Origin: Nematopogon swammerdamellus
Taxonomy: Eukaryota; Arthropoda; Insecta; Lepidoptera; Adelidae
Length of the DNA: 64,000 nt
Direction of reading: 5' to 3'
NCBI GenBank assembly: GCA_946902875.1
Contig: OX336354.1
Span: 6,855,247 to 6,919,246, forward strand
Part shown: positions 12,854 through 24,312 of the stretch, piece after piece
Layout of the letters: each line of letters starts with the position of its first letter
Position numbering within the stretch: the first letter of the stretch is position 1
Notes under the pieces: model-generated
What the model was told of the DNA's origin: nothing
The model's input: the letters and a program-made list of their open reading frames with translations, nothing else
The model's database searches: none
Translations under genes and position numbers: made by a program

Positions 12854-13190
12854 TGTTAAGCAACGCTGGGCGCGGTCAGTACTTGGATGGGTGACCGCTC
12901 GATCGTTGGAGGCTGACCGTGGTTCGGATTCCACGTAAAACTGTAGGTCCCTTCCCTTCCTACCTTACTCGGTGGTAGGGTTCGACCCGCCCGGGTTGGT
13001 ACCACCGCACTGAATAAAACGTCGGTCGAAACGGCTATGTAAATAGTTTGTGTTTTCCGTCCAGTTCAGTGTAGCCGGCATGATCGAAGGGAAGCACTGA
13101 CATGGCACCTAGTTCACCCGGTGTTATAGGCTGACATCACGGATGTTGTAGGTGATATAGCCAACCGTGTCAGTTTCCATAAAAAAAAAA
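12854..13190 (+). repeat. SINE-A with 5S-rRNA-derived head
   Basis: The head, gttaagcaacgctgggcgcg followed by gtcagtacttggatgggtga and ccgctcg, matches the 3' half of animal 5S rRNA, including the Pol III internal control region (box A, intermediate element, box C). The shared core, tail and poly(A) follow. This is the best preserved 5S-headed copy in the window. Confidence 0.85.
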
Positions 13191-14262
13191 CTGTACCAAC
13201 CCTGGTATAATTCCCGCATAATTCCTTTACCACCCGTGTCGTAGGCCACCACGTAGGTAGGTGACAACCACGCGTAGATAGATGATATCCAGCTCTGATG
13301 GGAGACGACAACAGTTCAGTAGCCAACCATTTTAGCTTCCATAATAAACCCCTTCGCGCAATTCCAATAATTCTGCGAGCTTAGCAACTGGTAAGATCTA
13401 ATCTAGTCTAGTAAATATATATGTACGAGTAAATGTATATAAAGTAATATTAATACGTGTTCATCTTTTCTCAACATCTAGAACTCTGGGTACACGTTAT
13501 TGTGAAGAGTAGGTAGACATCAAAGTTCCTTCGCAAAGGAGTGCTGGTTTTATGTACTCGTAGGTTGCTCGTTGCTCAAGATGTGCTCATGCTTTGACTG
13601 TCGCTCGAGCAACACGCGGGAGTATTGGAGAAAAAGTAATATCATTCAGGAGCACATCTCAAAAGTCCTTTCACTTCTTGTTTCTAAGGAGCACATACGC
13701 TCCAATACGATATTGTTGTGTTTGAGTTTTGGGTTCAGTGTATCCTATGTTTCTATGTTTTTGATAAAACTACGAACCTCTTTAAACAACCTCTAAGACT
13801 GTTAATATGTTGTTCCTGCTGGCTTATTATTATATATTTTTTATATTTAGAATATATTTTTTTAAATAAATTGAAGGTATCAACATTTCCCTTGTATTTC
13901 AAATAATTTAGTTTTTACTCCATAGCGTATTTAATAAAAAAATGTGAGCCAGACTTTTCACCTGCTTGAGGATTTTATGCCTCTTCCCTTCTATTGAATT
14001 ATTGTCGAGAGAGAGAGTCGGCTGCAGCTGCCCAGCGACGGTCACGTCCAGAGTCCAGACACGTGAGACAAAAATGTATGAAAACATACTAAAAAAAAAA
14101 GAAAAGAAATACGTGGTCGGTGCCGTTATGTTATCGTCTCGTCATCTCGAATCACTGCTCGATTCTGATTTAGGTACTTCCGCCTAGCTTCGTGACTGCT
14201 CTCATTTTACTATGCTGACTATACTAAGTTCATGGACGTGCCTTTTCGCTGGCACAGACACC

Positions 14263-14335
14263 GGGGGCGTAGCTCAGATGGTAGAGCGCTCGCTTAGCAT
14301 GTGAGAGGTACCGGGATCGATACCCGGCGCCTCCA
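14263..14335 (+). tRNA. tRNA-Ala (AGC), copy 2
   Basis: Identical over all 73 nt to copy 1, including T40 and G3:U70. It is preceded by cagacacc and followed by TTTT at 14342-14345. It is the second tRNA in the intron between neurobeachin exons A and B. Confidence 0.96.
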
Positions 14336-15002
14336 AGTATATTTTATTAATTTTTGGGTAATTTTTTCTCTTGTCAAGTGTATTTTATTGTTACTGTTTC
14401 GAATAGCGTACTTTGTTGACTTTAAAATCATTCGTACTAAGGAAAATTATTAATTTTTTTACTTTTTCCAAATTAATTTGAGTGGAAAGTGTAAAATCAT
14501 CCGGTGGTAAATCAACTCGCTCTCAAAGAGTGATTAATCAGTGGGGCTCGGCTCACAGCGGAACGAGGACCGGTATCCCAGGGGGATTAGATATATCTCG
14601 GCCACTGTCCATTGTGTGACCACATGGATCTACATTTAAATGCGGAAATGAGGAAAAAATAAACGCCTATCCGAATATGATTGGCGAGCCGCTGCCTTTC
14701 GCAGAAAGAGATGAAAACTGGGCTCCGATAAAATTTACATTATCCGTACCATTTTACAAGAGTAATTAATCATTATTTTATCGCGAAAAATAGGAAAATG
14801 CTGTACGCACATCTGACGCAATAGATAGTAATTAGTAATAGAGGCTATGTTGCGTGTGTGCATTGTGTTGATACACCTTTTTATTAGACGTACGTCTTTA
14901 TTCCACAGTGCCTTAAAGTTAATCAAATTAAATACAACTTCAACCACGCACCACCCAATATTCAACATTATTTAATACAGTGGCGGAAATCAGTGGTTCC
15001 GT

Positions 15003-15085
15003 ATCGCTGAAGGCCGGGAGGACTGGAGGAAAATTGGAGAGGCGTATGTCCAGCAGTGGACGCTTACACGCTGACTGACTGATTG
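15003..15085 (+). mobile_element. short RTE LINE 3' end
   Basis: Only the last codons survive (GEAYVQQWTLTR-like: gaggcgtatgtccagcagtg), followed by a gactgactgattg tail. It is a truncated relic. Confidence 0.7.
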
Positions 15086-15501
15086 TCCCAAAATATTTGC
15101 ATTTCCAGAATTTGAAATAGGTAATTTAACTGGGCAACCTGCAGCATAATTTATTACCACTCGACGTCGCGTGGTGCGGCGTGTGTGAATTTCGGGTTTT
15201 CCTCTATCTAATTCGAATTATCAAATAGCGAGCGCGTCGTTGAACTGCCACTGATGCTTCCACCGCGTGACGTCATTCCAGTGAGCATGTGCTGAGTTAT
15301 TTGAAGTTCTAATGCACAATAGAACGTGCCTTTCGAAATATGTTGCTAATGCAAAACCCCTAAATCCGTAGTGATTCATTATTTGCGGTTTGTTGGTTTA
15401 TTCAGTGGAATGTGCCTGATGGTCGTGCGGTAGGCATGCGGCAGGGTAATAGTAAGTATGCTGATTCGCCACTAATTAATTCGATTATTGTTTGTTCACA
15501 G

Positions 15502-15602
15502 ATCTGTTGATAGAGATGCTGGGCGTGTTGGCCAGCTACAGCATCACAGTACGCGAGCTCAAGCAACTCTTCAGCGCTATGAAAGCGGTCAACGGAAAAT
15601 GG
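15502..15602 (+). CDS. rg: neurobeachin/rugose internal exon B
   Basis: The acceptor tttgttcacag precedes 101 nt that continue the frame from exon A (split Asp codon) and read [19 protein letters not shown], then [14 protein letters not shown], ending at donor aaaatgg|gtattt in phase 0. The [10 protein letters not shown] block is nearly invariant in neurobeachin and LRBA, at the end of the N-terminal helical region just before the lectin-like domain. The 9.2-kb intron upstream carries two tRNA-Ala genes and several SINEs; the downstream intron is 1.2 kb. Confidence 0.95.
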
Positions 15603-16767
15603 GTATTTATTTATTAGTTGAAAAGTTAAATTTACCACATAACCAAACTTCGTTTGGAACACATGACATGCTCATAATTTGTTCACGAATCCCGGTAAGA
15701 CTAACTTGAAACAAAGTGAGCATAAGTACTGGGGGAAACAACAGAATATAAAGTTTTAATGACTGGGTAAGGACGTTGTTAACCTGAAGGGAATTCACGG
15801 TAAATAAGATAAAGCCGCCTCAGTTAACTTCGCCATATACTGAACAATACACAGCCAACTAAACTAAGCTTGATTGAAGAGTCTTAATGAACTGAAGCCG
15901 AAGTTATCCGTTTAGTTTACGTACTCATGAACTAGGAGGCCATCACAGTGGAGTAGTTAGCGAGGCGTAGTTGCGAGGATGAGCATTGAGAAGGATTAAT
16001 AAGAGCCCGGTTTTGGAACATTTATAACGGCCGCTCAGATCCAATGCAAATTGGTAGAGTATGTCTGTTTGCGAGACGGGGCGCGGCCGCCGGACGGGCG
16101 AGCCGGGGTAATCAGACGTCGCTTTGCACTACTTCTTCAGCCGTCTGCTGTCCGCGTGCCGAAATTGTTCAACGCCGTTTTCCTTTCAACTGAAATTTGA
16201 GAAATTTCACGAAGCACGGACACGGAGAGACGTGAAGCTGGAAATAGCGAACACTCTGATTAGCGATAAAAGCTTCTCTGAAGTTTTGCAGTGTTCAATT
16301 CCAAATTAATATAATTATAAAATAATTGTGTAATTATCACTAAATTTTATATTTTTTTTCCTAAATTGTTTAATCTACTACAGTACCTGGATGAGTAAAC
16401 GCTCGACCGTTGGAGGCCGACCGTGGTTCTGATTCCATATAACTGTAGGTCCCATCCCTTCTTGCCTTACTAGGTGGGTAGGGTTTAACCCGCCCGGGTT
16501 GATACCACCGCACACTGAATGAAAAGTATGTCATTAGTTCGTGTTTTCCATCCAGTTCATAGTAGCCGGCAAGACCGAAGAGAAGCACTGACAACCTAGT
16601 TCACCAAGCTGTTAGGGCTGACATCACGGATGTTGTAGGTGATGTCGCCAACCGTGTCAATTTCACTTCATTCGTAATTTTGATAGTGCTCTCTCAGGAT
16701 TGGAATGACCGTTCCAGTACTTTATCCTCGTGTTGAAGCCAATGTACAATGTTGTATTTGGTTGCAG
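15603..16767 (+). other. intron B-C (1.2 kb)
   Basis: AT-rich with one SINE-A; nothing else is recognised. Confidence 0.8.
16381..16666 (+). repeat. SINE-A, 5S head truncated
   Basis: It begins within the 5S-like box C region (cagtacctggatgagtaaac) and continues through the core and tail. It ends about 100 bp upstream of neurobeachin exon C. Confidence 0.8.
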
Positions 16768-16863
16768 CCACGTCACTCGGCCAAGCTGCTGAACGTGCTG
16801 CGTCAGATGCCGCACCGGAACGGACCCGATGTATTCTTCAGCTTCCCTGGCAGGAAAGGCTCG
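16768..16863 (+). CDS. rg: neurobeachin/rugose internal exon C
   Basis: This is a 32-codon phase 0-0 exon between acceptor tttggttgcag and donor tcg|gtgagc. It encodes [20 protein letters not shown] followed by [12 protein letters not shown], matching the neurobeachin segment leading into the concanavalin-A-like domain. The next coding exon is more than 27 kb downstream, so this exon borders the giant intron that hosts seven tRNA genes and a full LINE. Confidence 0.95.
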
Positions 16864-17264
16864 GTGAGCATCCAACCTCTCATTCATCCAACTTTAGACG
16901 ACAGGTTCATCTCAATGCACAACGACAGTTCATCTCGGTGAATATCTACCATTAATGACAGATACCAACGACAGGTTGATCACAGTCCATATCCTACGAC
17001 TGACAAACATCTTTGTCTCAATACGATCGATGAAGTCGATCCTTACCCATGTGTACCGGTCGGTCGGGACTCCCCATCCGCTATCTCATTCCAGGCCAGG
17101 ACTGCGACTAACCACAGTACGTAACCCGATCTAGCTCAGCTCTATCGAATTAGTTGTTTGTACCCACCCTCGGTACCCACCCCACTAATTACCGCCTTCA
17201 CCGTACTTTAACTGCTAATTGTTTGCTGCATTACTCCAGTGCGCGTCCACTGGATCTAGCGATA

Positions 17265-17516
17265 TACACGGTGTTGCAGTTGCCCCCGTAATATTTTTAA
17301 CTGACATAAGGGGTTTATTCTATATGTGAAATTAAACCACTTCTGTGGCGAAAAAAAAAATTTGAAACAAAATAATATTTTTTCCATACAAATTTTAAAT
17401 ACCTATTCTCAAAACGTTTTTCTTCATATTAAAAAGTCGTAGAACAAAAGTTGTTCTATTTCACGTACAGAATTACCCCCTTTCGGGTTTTACGGTTGGG
17501 GTTGCAACACCGTGTA
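17265..17516. mobile_element. MITE with TACACGGTGTTGCA inverted ends
   Basis: The 14-bp terminal inverted repeats are perfect (tacacggtgttgca / tgcaacaccgtgta), around a 252-bp AT-rich element without ORF. It ends 271 bp upstream of tRNA copy 3. Confidence 0.75.
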
Positions 17517-17787
17517 GATTAGCGAGAATCGTTAATTTTCGAACCTCAACGTCATACAGTATTTGTAGTAATAATTTGTATTTGCTGGATATATTATATA
17601 TCATCCATCATTCTCAGTGACGTTTGCAAATCGATCAATTGATCAATTATAGTTATACAACGATTTCGCCTTTCTAGGTCACTTGGTAGACTGTGAAGGT
17701 AGACGCAATGCCCGGGCCACACCTCTGTATTACGCATGCGCGATAAGAGACAACTTGATAGTGATTGTTTCGACGTATGCTCACACC

Positions 17788-17860
17788 GGGGGCGTAGCTC
17801 AGATGGTAGAGCGCTCGCTTAGCATGTGAGAGGTACCGGGATCGATACCCGGCGCCTCCA
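17788..17860 (+). tRNA. tRNA-Ala (AGC), copy 3
   Basis: Identical to copy 1. The upstream flank, tgtttcgacgtatgctcacacc, is shared almost exactly with copies 4 and 7, which points to duplication of a unit larger than the tRNA. The terminator is TTTTT at 17871-17875. It lies about 0.9 kb into the 27-kb intron. Confidence 0.96.
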
Positions 17861-18059
17861 AATATATATATTTTTGTTTTACAAGATCGGCCCACTATTT
17901 TGCACCCAATTAGTATCAAATCTGGAGAATCTTATAATTTAGGAAATACTTAACCAACGAAATTATTCGATCTTGTTACGAAGTAATACCAATAATAGAA
18001 GTATGATTATTAGCCTGGCTTTATATTATTAATATAGCATATTATTCCCCGTCTACATT

Positions 18060-18935
18060 GTTTTTTAGAGCTCCGTACCTCAAAAGAGGAAAAAAACTGA
18101 ACCCTTATAGGATCACTTCGTTGTCCGTCTGTCTGTCTGTCTTTCAAGACAGACAAACAGGTTTTCTCAGGAACGGGTAGAAGCATCGACTTGAAATTAA
18201 TATCAAATGCTAAGATCTTCGGTTCTTTGGAGATGTAAAAATATATAAGCTTCTAAGTCAATGCAATGACAAGATATACGGCCATTTATGTCACATATTT
18301 TGCTACAGGCAAATCAAATCAAAACCTATAAGTAGAGTATATACTTCCCGTTAACCTAGAATCATGAAATTTTGTAAGTAGCAAGGTCTTACAGCGGAAG
18401 TAAAGGAAAAAATCTGAAAATTGTAAACTTGTAGACACGACGTTAACAAATTTTGTTTGTTTCTTTTGTATGTCAAGACCCTTTTTATCGGAAGAGAACA
18501 AGATATCAAATTGAAATTAATATGAAATACTTAGGTCTGCGATTCCTTCGAGGTGTAGAAAATGCAAACTTCTAAAACAACGCAATCAAAAGATACGGCC
18601 ATTTATGTCAGATTTGATACTCGAAAACTCACTCAAATTAAATCAAAACCTATACCTATAGGGTATTTCCCGTTAACCTAGAATCATGAAATTTGGTAAG
18701 ATCAAAGGTCTCACAGCACAAGTAAAGGAAAAATCTGAAAATTTTAAATTTGTAGTTATGTTATATAAAAATGCATTTTCGTATATTTTAACTACACGAA
18801 TGCCTGACAGTCAAACCATTGCAGTAGTGTTTATTTAGGCGTTTCGTTATTTTCTATAACACAATTATTTTTACAAATATATATTGTGTGATTGTACGGA
18901 ACCCTCCGTGCGCGAGTCCAACGCGGTTTTTTTTT
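18060..18935. mobile_element. same family as 5.5 kb ('ggttccgta' ends), about 0.9 kb
   Basis: It runs from ttagagctccgtacctcaaa and a tgtctgtctgtctgtcttt tract to gtacggaaccctccgtgcgc and gagtccaacgcgg. The centre holds an internal duplication (about 18300-18480 and 18610-18770: gttaacctagaatcatgaaa in both). Shorter relatives lie at 891-1200, 44905-45075 and 47125-47335 (reverse). Confidence 0.65.
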
Positions 18936-19860
18936 GTCTCCGTTTTGCATTAACCCTTTCTGTGTCTTATTAATTCATTTTTATTATAACACAATTTAGC
19001 TAAATATTAATGTAACCTTTTATTTTGGTTTGCCTTTCCCGAGGGAAGCGTAGTGGTTTCTAAGTAAAAAAAGTACAAAAGTTTTTATTATTTCTAAAAC
19101 ATTACAATTCATTCTCATAGATTTTTGACAATATGTGTAACGTGTTTTAGACAGACAGATAATAATTACTTCCACCTAAATTGGTCATTGATGACTGTAC
19201 TATAGGTGGTTGATCAATATTATGTTCTTCTACCTATTAAAAAGTACATCTCACCACACATCTACCCGCGAACTCACTCACCTACTCGATCAGTTTTTAC
19301 TGAGTGTGCCCGTGGTCTTACTGCGTAGTCCTACTGGTAGAACCAAGGGCAATATTTTTAGTCCGTGGTATTAGGACATGTTGTATGTATACTTTTCGTT
19401 TCTCTGTTGTTATATGTGTTCGCTCGTGTATTACTTGTCCAAATTTTTTCTAAAAATAAAATACGTTGGAATAAATCTTTTTCAAATACATTATAATATC
19501 ATTTATGTGGACCTACCCAAATCTTATTGACGAGCCATCGAGAGGGATTGTCAGATTTGATTTAAGGATTTTTCCTGCATCCGTTTGATGTTACCTACTT
19601 GTATGTTAAATGTGGAATTTTATATTTACTGCTTTGTCGACACTGAGAACACTGAAAGCAGATTTGCGAAAATACTAATGGCAGAAAAGGAGCTTAGGTC
19701 GGTCGGTACTGTGCGGGAACATTATTGATACTTATTAGTAACATAAATAAAAGATAAAACAAATATAATATTTAAAAGCAAAATTGTTAAAGCGAACCAG
19801 AAAACAGCTAAATGATGTAAATACACTCGATTACTTAATGAACTTATAAAAAGTAATATT

Positions 19861-19933
19861 TGGAGGCGCCGGGTATCGATCCCGGTACCTCTCACATGCT
19901 AAGCGAGCGCTCTACCATCTGAGCTACGCCCCC
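19861..19933 (-). tRNA. tRNA-Ala (AGC), copy 4 (antisense to host gene)
   Basis: The reverse complement is identical to copy 1. Read on the - strand, the upstream flank ends tgtttcgatgtatgctcacacc, matching copies 3 and 7. The terminator corresponds to the A-run 19848-19852 on the + strand. The 3' flank resembles copy 1. A perfect 34-bp hairpin lies 68 bp away at 20001-20075. Confidence 0.96.
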
Positions 19934-20000
19934 GGTGTGAGCATACATCGAAACAGCCAGTCCTGAGAAAATACTGAAACATGTGTATTAATGAAAACAT

Positions 20001-20075
20001 GAGTAGGTAGGTACACGTTAATAACCTACCTACACGTTCACTGTAGGTAGGTTATTAACGTGTACCTACCTACTC
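20001..20075. repeat. perfect 34-bp inverted repeat (hairpin)
   Basis: The arms at 20001-20034 and 20042-20075 are perfect reverse complements around a 7-base loop (cgttcac). The arms themselves contain smaller mirror copies of taggtaggt. It starts 68 bp from tRNA copy 4. Confidence 0.95.
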
Positions 20076-20172
20076 ACATGCAGTACAACCACGTCATAAA
20101 CGCTGCGACAACATTTTTATGGACCCTAACATGTTTGACTACTCCCGTCTAATGTACACCCGTGACGTAAGC

Positions 20173-20382
20173 TTATAACACCTTAGTGAACTAGGTGCCA
20201 TGTCAGTGCCTCCATTACACTGGACTGGCCGGAAAACAAGAACTATTCACATGGCCGCTTCGACCGAACGACCTTTCATTCATTGCCGTGATACCAATCC
20301 TCTAACATTTAAGAAAGTTACCTTCGTGTTACGTGGAATCCGAACCACAACCAGCCTCAACGGGCGAACGGTCGATACACCT
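20173..20382 (-). repeat. SINE-A, degenerate reverse copy
   Basis: Reverse-strand tail and core (gtgaactaggtgccatgtca, cattgccgtgataccaatcc, gtggaatccgaaccac) are recognisable but diverged, without poly(A). Confidence 0.7.
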
Positions 20383-20844
20383 CGCGGTGAACGATACTTC
20401 ATACATGATGGATGACACAATTTCACATATTAAGTACGCATGCATCTGCACTTATTGACCTGACGATACTTTCGACAACTGACTGCCAAACACGACACGA
20501 TGTAGCACTGAGCGAAATGAAATAACTAGCAACACTTTGGCAAATTCACTTTGCGTAAATTAATTTATTATCCATACTCTGTAATTTGGACCTATGTCTG
20601 GGGTCCTTTAAGCGGGCACAAAAATGCACATGCCGAGCCGGTTCAATATTCACAATCCCTTCACACCACCCACATAGTGTGTTCCATTGGAACCTTAGAT
20701 TAGGGGAGGACAGTCCTTCCCTCATCTGAAGGTGAAGCGGAGCCGCCATGGCGCAATAGCCTCAAAATCTTCCACCTGAGGAATAAACAACCTAACAAAG
20801 CACTGTTATTATATCACCTATTATGACTGAATAAAATAAGTTAT

Positions 20845-21162
20845 ATTATACTCATTTTTTAAGTTTCCGGATTAACAGTAGGTGTACTAAAAGACTTATA
20901 TAAGTCGACGTTTCGCCCGCTACGTCACGGGCTTCTTCAGGAACTGCGGGAGTTCCTGGCGCCGACGTCTGGTGTCCGTTTGTACCAGACGTCAAAACTC
21001 ACGTCAAACAAAGTTTTGACGTCTGGTACAACGGACACCAGACGTCGGCTCCAGAAACTCCCGCAGTTCCTCAAGAGTCCCGTGACGTAACGGGCGAAAC
21101 GTCGACTTATAAGTCTTTAGTACACCTACTGATAATCCGGAAACTTAAAAAATGAGTATAAT
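20845..21162. mobile_element. 318-bp foldback element
   Basis: Two arms of about 145-150 bp are near-perfect reverse complements, from attatactcattttttaag at the left to cttaaaaaatgagtataat at the right, with a centre near 21000-21011. Differences between arms are few (small indels and substitutions), so it is young or maintained. It has no ORF. Confidence 0.92.
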
Positions 21163-21212
21163 TAAAAACAGAGTAAACTTAAAAGTATTAGTATTTTATA
21201 TTAGCTATAATG

Positions 21213-21239
21213 ACGAGTCAAGAAGGCTTCTTGACTCGT
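21213..21239. repeat. 13-bp perfect hairpin
   Basis: acgagtcaagaag and cttcttgactcgt flank a single g, 50 bp after the foldback element. Confidence 0.85.
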
Positions 21240-21923
21240 GGCTATAATAGCCGTCGGGAGTTCGCAAATACTGTCATGAAGCACCTGAACCGGTAATTCC
21301 TATTTATATAATGTTTTGGATAACTCTGTAAGGTCATGTGTAATAATAATAAATAAATAAATAAAAAATAAAAACAATTACTATGGACTTACCTGTACCA
21401 CAATAATTCAATATTTAGGAATTATTGATAAACTAGTTTTTCCACATGATCGCTTTGTTGGATTAGGATTGATATTGGGATGGCAAACAAACGTACTATC
21501 CTCCTGTGTAATCAGAAAAAGAAAATTTCGCTTAGAATCTAAAGAAAATGAAAAAAAAACCGTTGTGTCCGTTTTTCTGTCTTTCCGCAGATTTATGAAG
21601 CACATTATGAGAGTGAAATAGGAGGCAGAGGTGTGTCAGGATCGTGGCAAAGTGGAGGGCCGTTGTCTTTCTCTGCCACTGGGAAACAGATGTAAAGCTA
21701 TGTATGTATGTATTCCATTAGATTCAGCAATTCTTTGAGATCGCATTAGGATCTATACCTATATAATCACGCTATCTACTTGGGGTACTGAGAAGTGGCT
21801 CTAATTATGAGATTAGTCATGAGCGTTGTTTGGCTGATGTTTAAAAGTCATTCTCCTGTACGCACCGATGTAGTCCACCCTTGGCACACGAACAACATTA
21901 AAAACGTACTCCGGAAACGCTTG

Positions 21924-22171
21924 TATAACCCAATTTTTATAACTGTGCACTTCGAGCTGTCAAAGTCGTTAGGTTGGCAGGACTGAATTCACCCCCCGCT
22001 TACTTCCTCACCTCTTCCGCCGACGCCTATCAGTACACACACACACACGGCAAGGGCGTGTACTGATAGGCGTCAGCGGAGAGGTGAGGAAGTAAGCGGG
22101 GGGTGAATTCAGTCCTGCCAACCTAACGACTTTGACAGCTCGAAGTGCACAGTTATAAAAATTGGGTTATA
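21924..22171. mobile_element. 248-bp foldback element
   Basis: Arms of about 115 bp (tataacccaatttttataac ... gcctatcagtacac and its reverse complement) surround a loop with a CA repeat. The arms are nearly identical. It is unrelated in sequence to the foldback at 20.85 kb. Confidence 0.92.
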
Positions 22172-22402
22172 TATTATTTGACCGACAAACAGTTCGAGTA
22201 ACAACTGTGTAGGTACCTACCGACTGTGAACTCGTCCAGTCGAGTCAACTTTTCACGTTAATATTTTTCATGAATCGTATAAAGTAAACATGTTAATTTT
22301 GTTTAAAAAAAAATCGTCTTATTTTCATGACCAACAGCAAACTTGCCTTGCAAAAACCAATACTTATTGTGATTAATGTTGAGCAAAAACAAAATGTTTT
22401 TT

Positions 22403-22475
22403 TGGAGGCGCCGGGTATCGATCCCGGTACCTCTCACATGCTAAGCGAGCGCTCTACCATCTGAGCTACGCCCCC
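22403..22475 (-). tRNA. tRNA-Ala (AGC), copy 5 (antisense to host gene)
   Basis: The reverse complement is identical to copy 1. Its 5' flank (ctctgcacatc on the - strand) lacks the CACC seen before the other copies. The terminator is AAAA at 22391-22394 on the + strand. Three foldback structures lie between copies 4 and 5. Confidence 0.96.
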
Positions 22476-23199
22476 GATGTGCAGAGTATGGAAATAACCA
22501 GTCTTCATGTGGCGATTACGTTCACATCACACAAATTTGCTGCCGGTGGCTATATTATTGTAAACTTGTTTATGTACAACAAGTTGGTTTCGCAAGTTTC
22601 AAGTGAATTAAACGTTGCTTTATTGTTTATTCATCATTCATATTGGCCTAAAACTGCACTCGAACTTGTCACAATTTGCTTTATCCAGTTCGATTACACC
22701 CACGAAGAAGAACCGGCAAGAAACATCGCAGGCATAGAGATGATCGCAGGGTATTTTTTTTTCTTATTACAAGTATTTTAGTGACTAGCCACGTAATAAC
22801 ATCGCCTATGTAGCCTATCAAAAATACCCCTTGAGAGCAAGATTAACAATTTTATTGAGAGTTCTGACTACAAAGACTTATTATTTAAGTGTATCAGGTG
22901 TAAAGAGCCCTTGTCAAACTTTGATTGGTAATTTTAATAAACTTATTTATGTTAGTATTATGTTAGTACATTAAACATACTACAATGTAGTATAATTGTA
23001 AATAAAATAATTATATATAAATATTAAGATACTTGAAGGATCAAGTTGTCAATGGGTTAATAAAATTTAAGTACTAATCGTACCTAGTCAAGCGTTAACT
23101 AATTATGCAGTCAGGTAAGTAGTATAAACATAGGTATATCATTCAGATAACATGCTGCCAATTGGAGCAGACCAGTCTGCTGCATCACGCCAGAGCCAG

Positions 23200-23500
23200 C
23201 CATCGCCTCTCTCAACCATATTTGTCTAACGATGCCTATGGACATTCTGCGATGCGCGGGCATTGCGAATGCCATGCCGGCCCGACAGGAGTCTTTTCAC
23301 GCCTCTTTTGAAAAACACCAGTCTGCACTTGGGAGGAAATACATGGGCAGGGAGTGCGTTCCATATTTGAAGCAATCGTTCCATTACGTTAGTAGGGGAA
23401 ACAGCTTTCTTCCGTGGAGGACGAGGCATCAGCATGCTCTCAACTAATCTTACATGCAAGAAGTGCCTCGTGGCCGAGCGGTAATAAAGATCGTGCTTCG
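23200..23500 (-). mobile_element. jockey/CR1-type LINE C-terminal fragment
   Basis: On the - strand it reads LLQIWNALPAHVFPPKCRL and FFKRGVKRLLSGRHGIRNAR, homologous to the fragment at 40.5-41.0 kb. It is 5'-truncated. Confidence 0.8.
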
Positions 23501-23660
23501 TTTGCAAAAGGCAGTCGATTTGAATCCGTCCACGACCACAGATTACTTAATAGTTACTTCGTAACAGATAAATCACTCCATAGAAAATGTTCCTACCTTC
23601 GGGCTTTAATAGCCTACTCTTTCACATCGCCAATCGCTGCGTGCGAAAATGTACCTTAAC
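23463..23660 (+). repeat. SINE-C: tRNA-like head with a second dispersed tail
   Basis: The tRNA-like head (gtggccgagcggtaataaag ... atttgaatccgtccacgac) has a partial acceptor pairing TCGTGG/CCACGA. A body (cagattacttaatagttact ... caatcgctgcgtgcgaaaa) follows that recurs at 35447-35575. A linked GC-rich block (gccgccggcggccc ... gcgcgcaagtacatagagtg) is found at 23760-23835 and 35588-35650. Confidence 0.65.
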
Positions 23661-24032
23661 GATCGAGTGTAAAGTGTTTATTGCTTTGCAGCTGCGCGCA
23701 GTTGCGTGGGCGAGCGTCTATGTATACTTCGCGCGGTTGACGAATTTGTACTGAAAAAGACCGCCGGCGGCCCGTCGGGCGATAGGTAGTTAGCGCGCGC
23801 AAGTACATAGAGTGCGTGAGGCCTGCCACGACGACGCCCGTTGACACGAGCTGAGCTACGTTTCAGTTGCCATCACTTAGCGTACATTGTTAGATGGTAG
23901 ATCGAGACCCGCCCAGATACCACAACACCGCAATTATATGAATTTCAGGCTATGATAACGCCCGCCATTCTTGGATGCTTAAAATCACGTGGTACCCTAT
24001 GAATCACACTTATGAATGCATACCTCCACCTG

Positions 24033-24312
24033 CCGCTTCTCCGTTAGGAACCGGTGTAAAACTGTAGGTCCCTTCCCTTGCTCCTTACTAGGTGGTAGGC
24101 TCAAATTGTAGCCGACTGGGTTCGTACCACCATACTGGATGTAAGATGGCCGCATAGCAGCCACGGCTGTGTCCTCCTATAGTCCAGTATAGCCAGCAAT
24201 CCAGGGAAGTCTCCGGTATGGCACCTATCTTCTTGGAGGTGATATTGGCTGGTCGGAGCATGCGCTTTGTCCCCTCCGACTCAGCCACCCATACCGGATA
24301 ACATAAAAAAAA
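24033..24312 (+). repeat. SINE-B, head-truncated copy
   Basis: It starts within the core (cctgccgcttctccgttagg), then follows SINE-B to ataccggataacataaaaa. The tRNA-like head is missing. Confidence 0.82.

Larger units (their letters stand above)
6335..15501 (+). other. intron A-B (9.2 kb)
   Basis: It holds SINE-B, SINE-A copies, two tRNA-Ala genes, an RTE scrap and the 11.2-kb LINE tail. The stretches 6420-7640, 8400-8980, 9130-10900, 11420-12600, 13190-14250 and 14340-15000 show nothing coding; 8990-9130 resembles 36340-36440 (gtggtgcagtcgacagagcc), an unnamed repeat. Confidence 0.7.

Noticed and set aside
23463..23540. Apparent tRNA gene with TCGTGG/CCACGA pairing
   Set aside because: The anticodon arm is not convincing and it is joined to a dispersed SINE-like body; treated as a SINE head.
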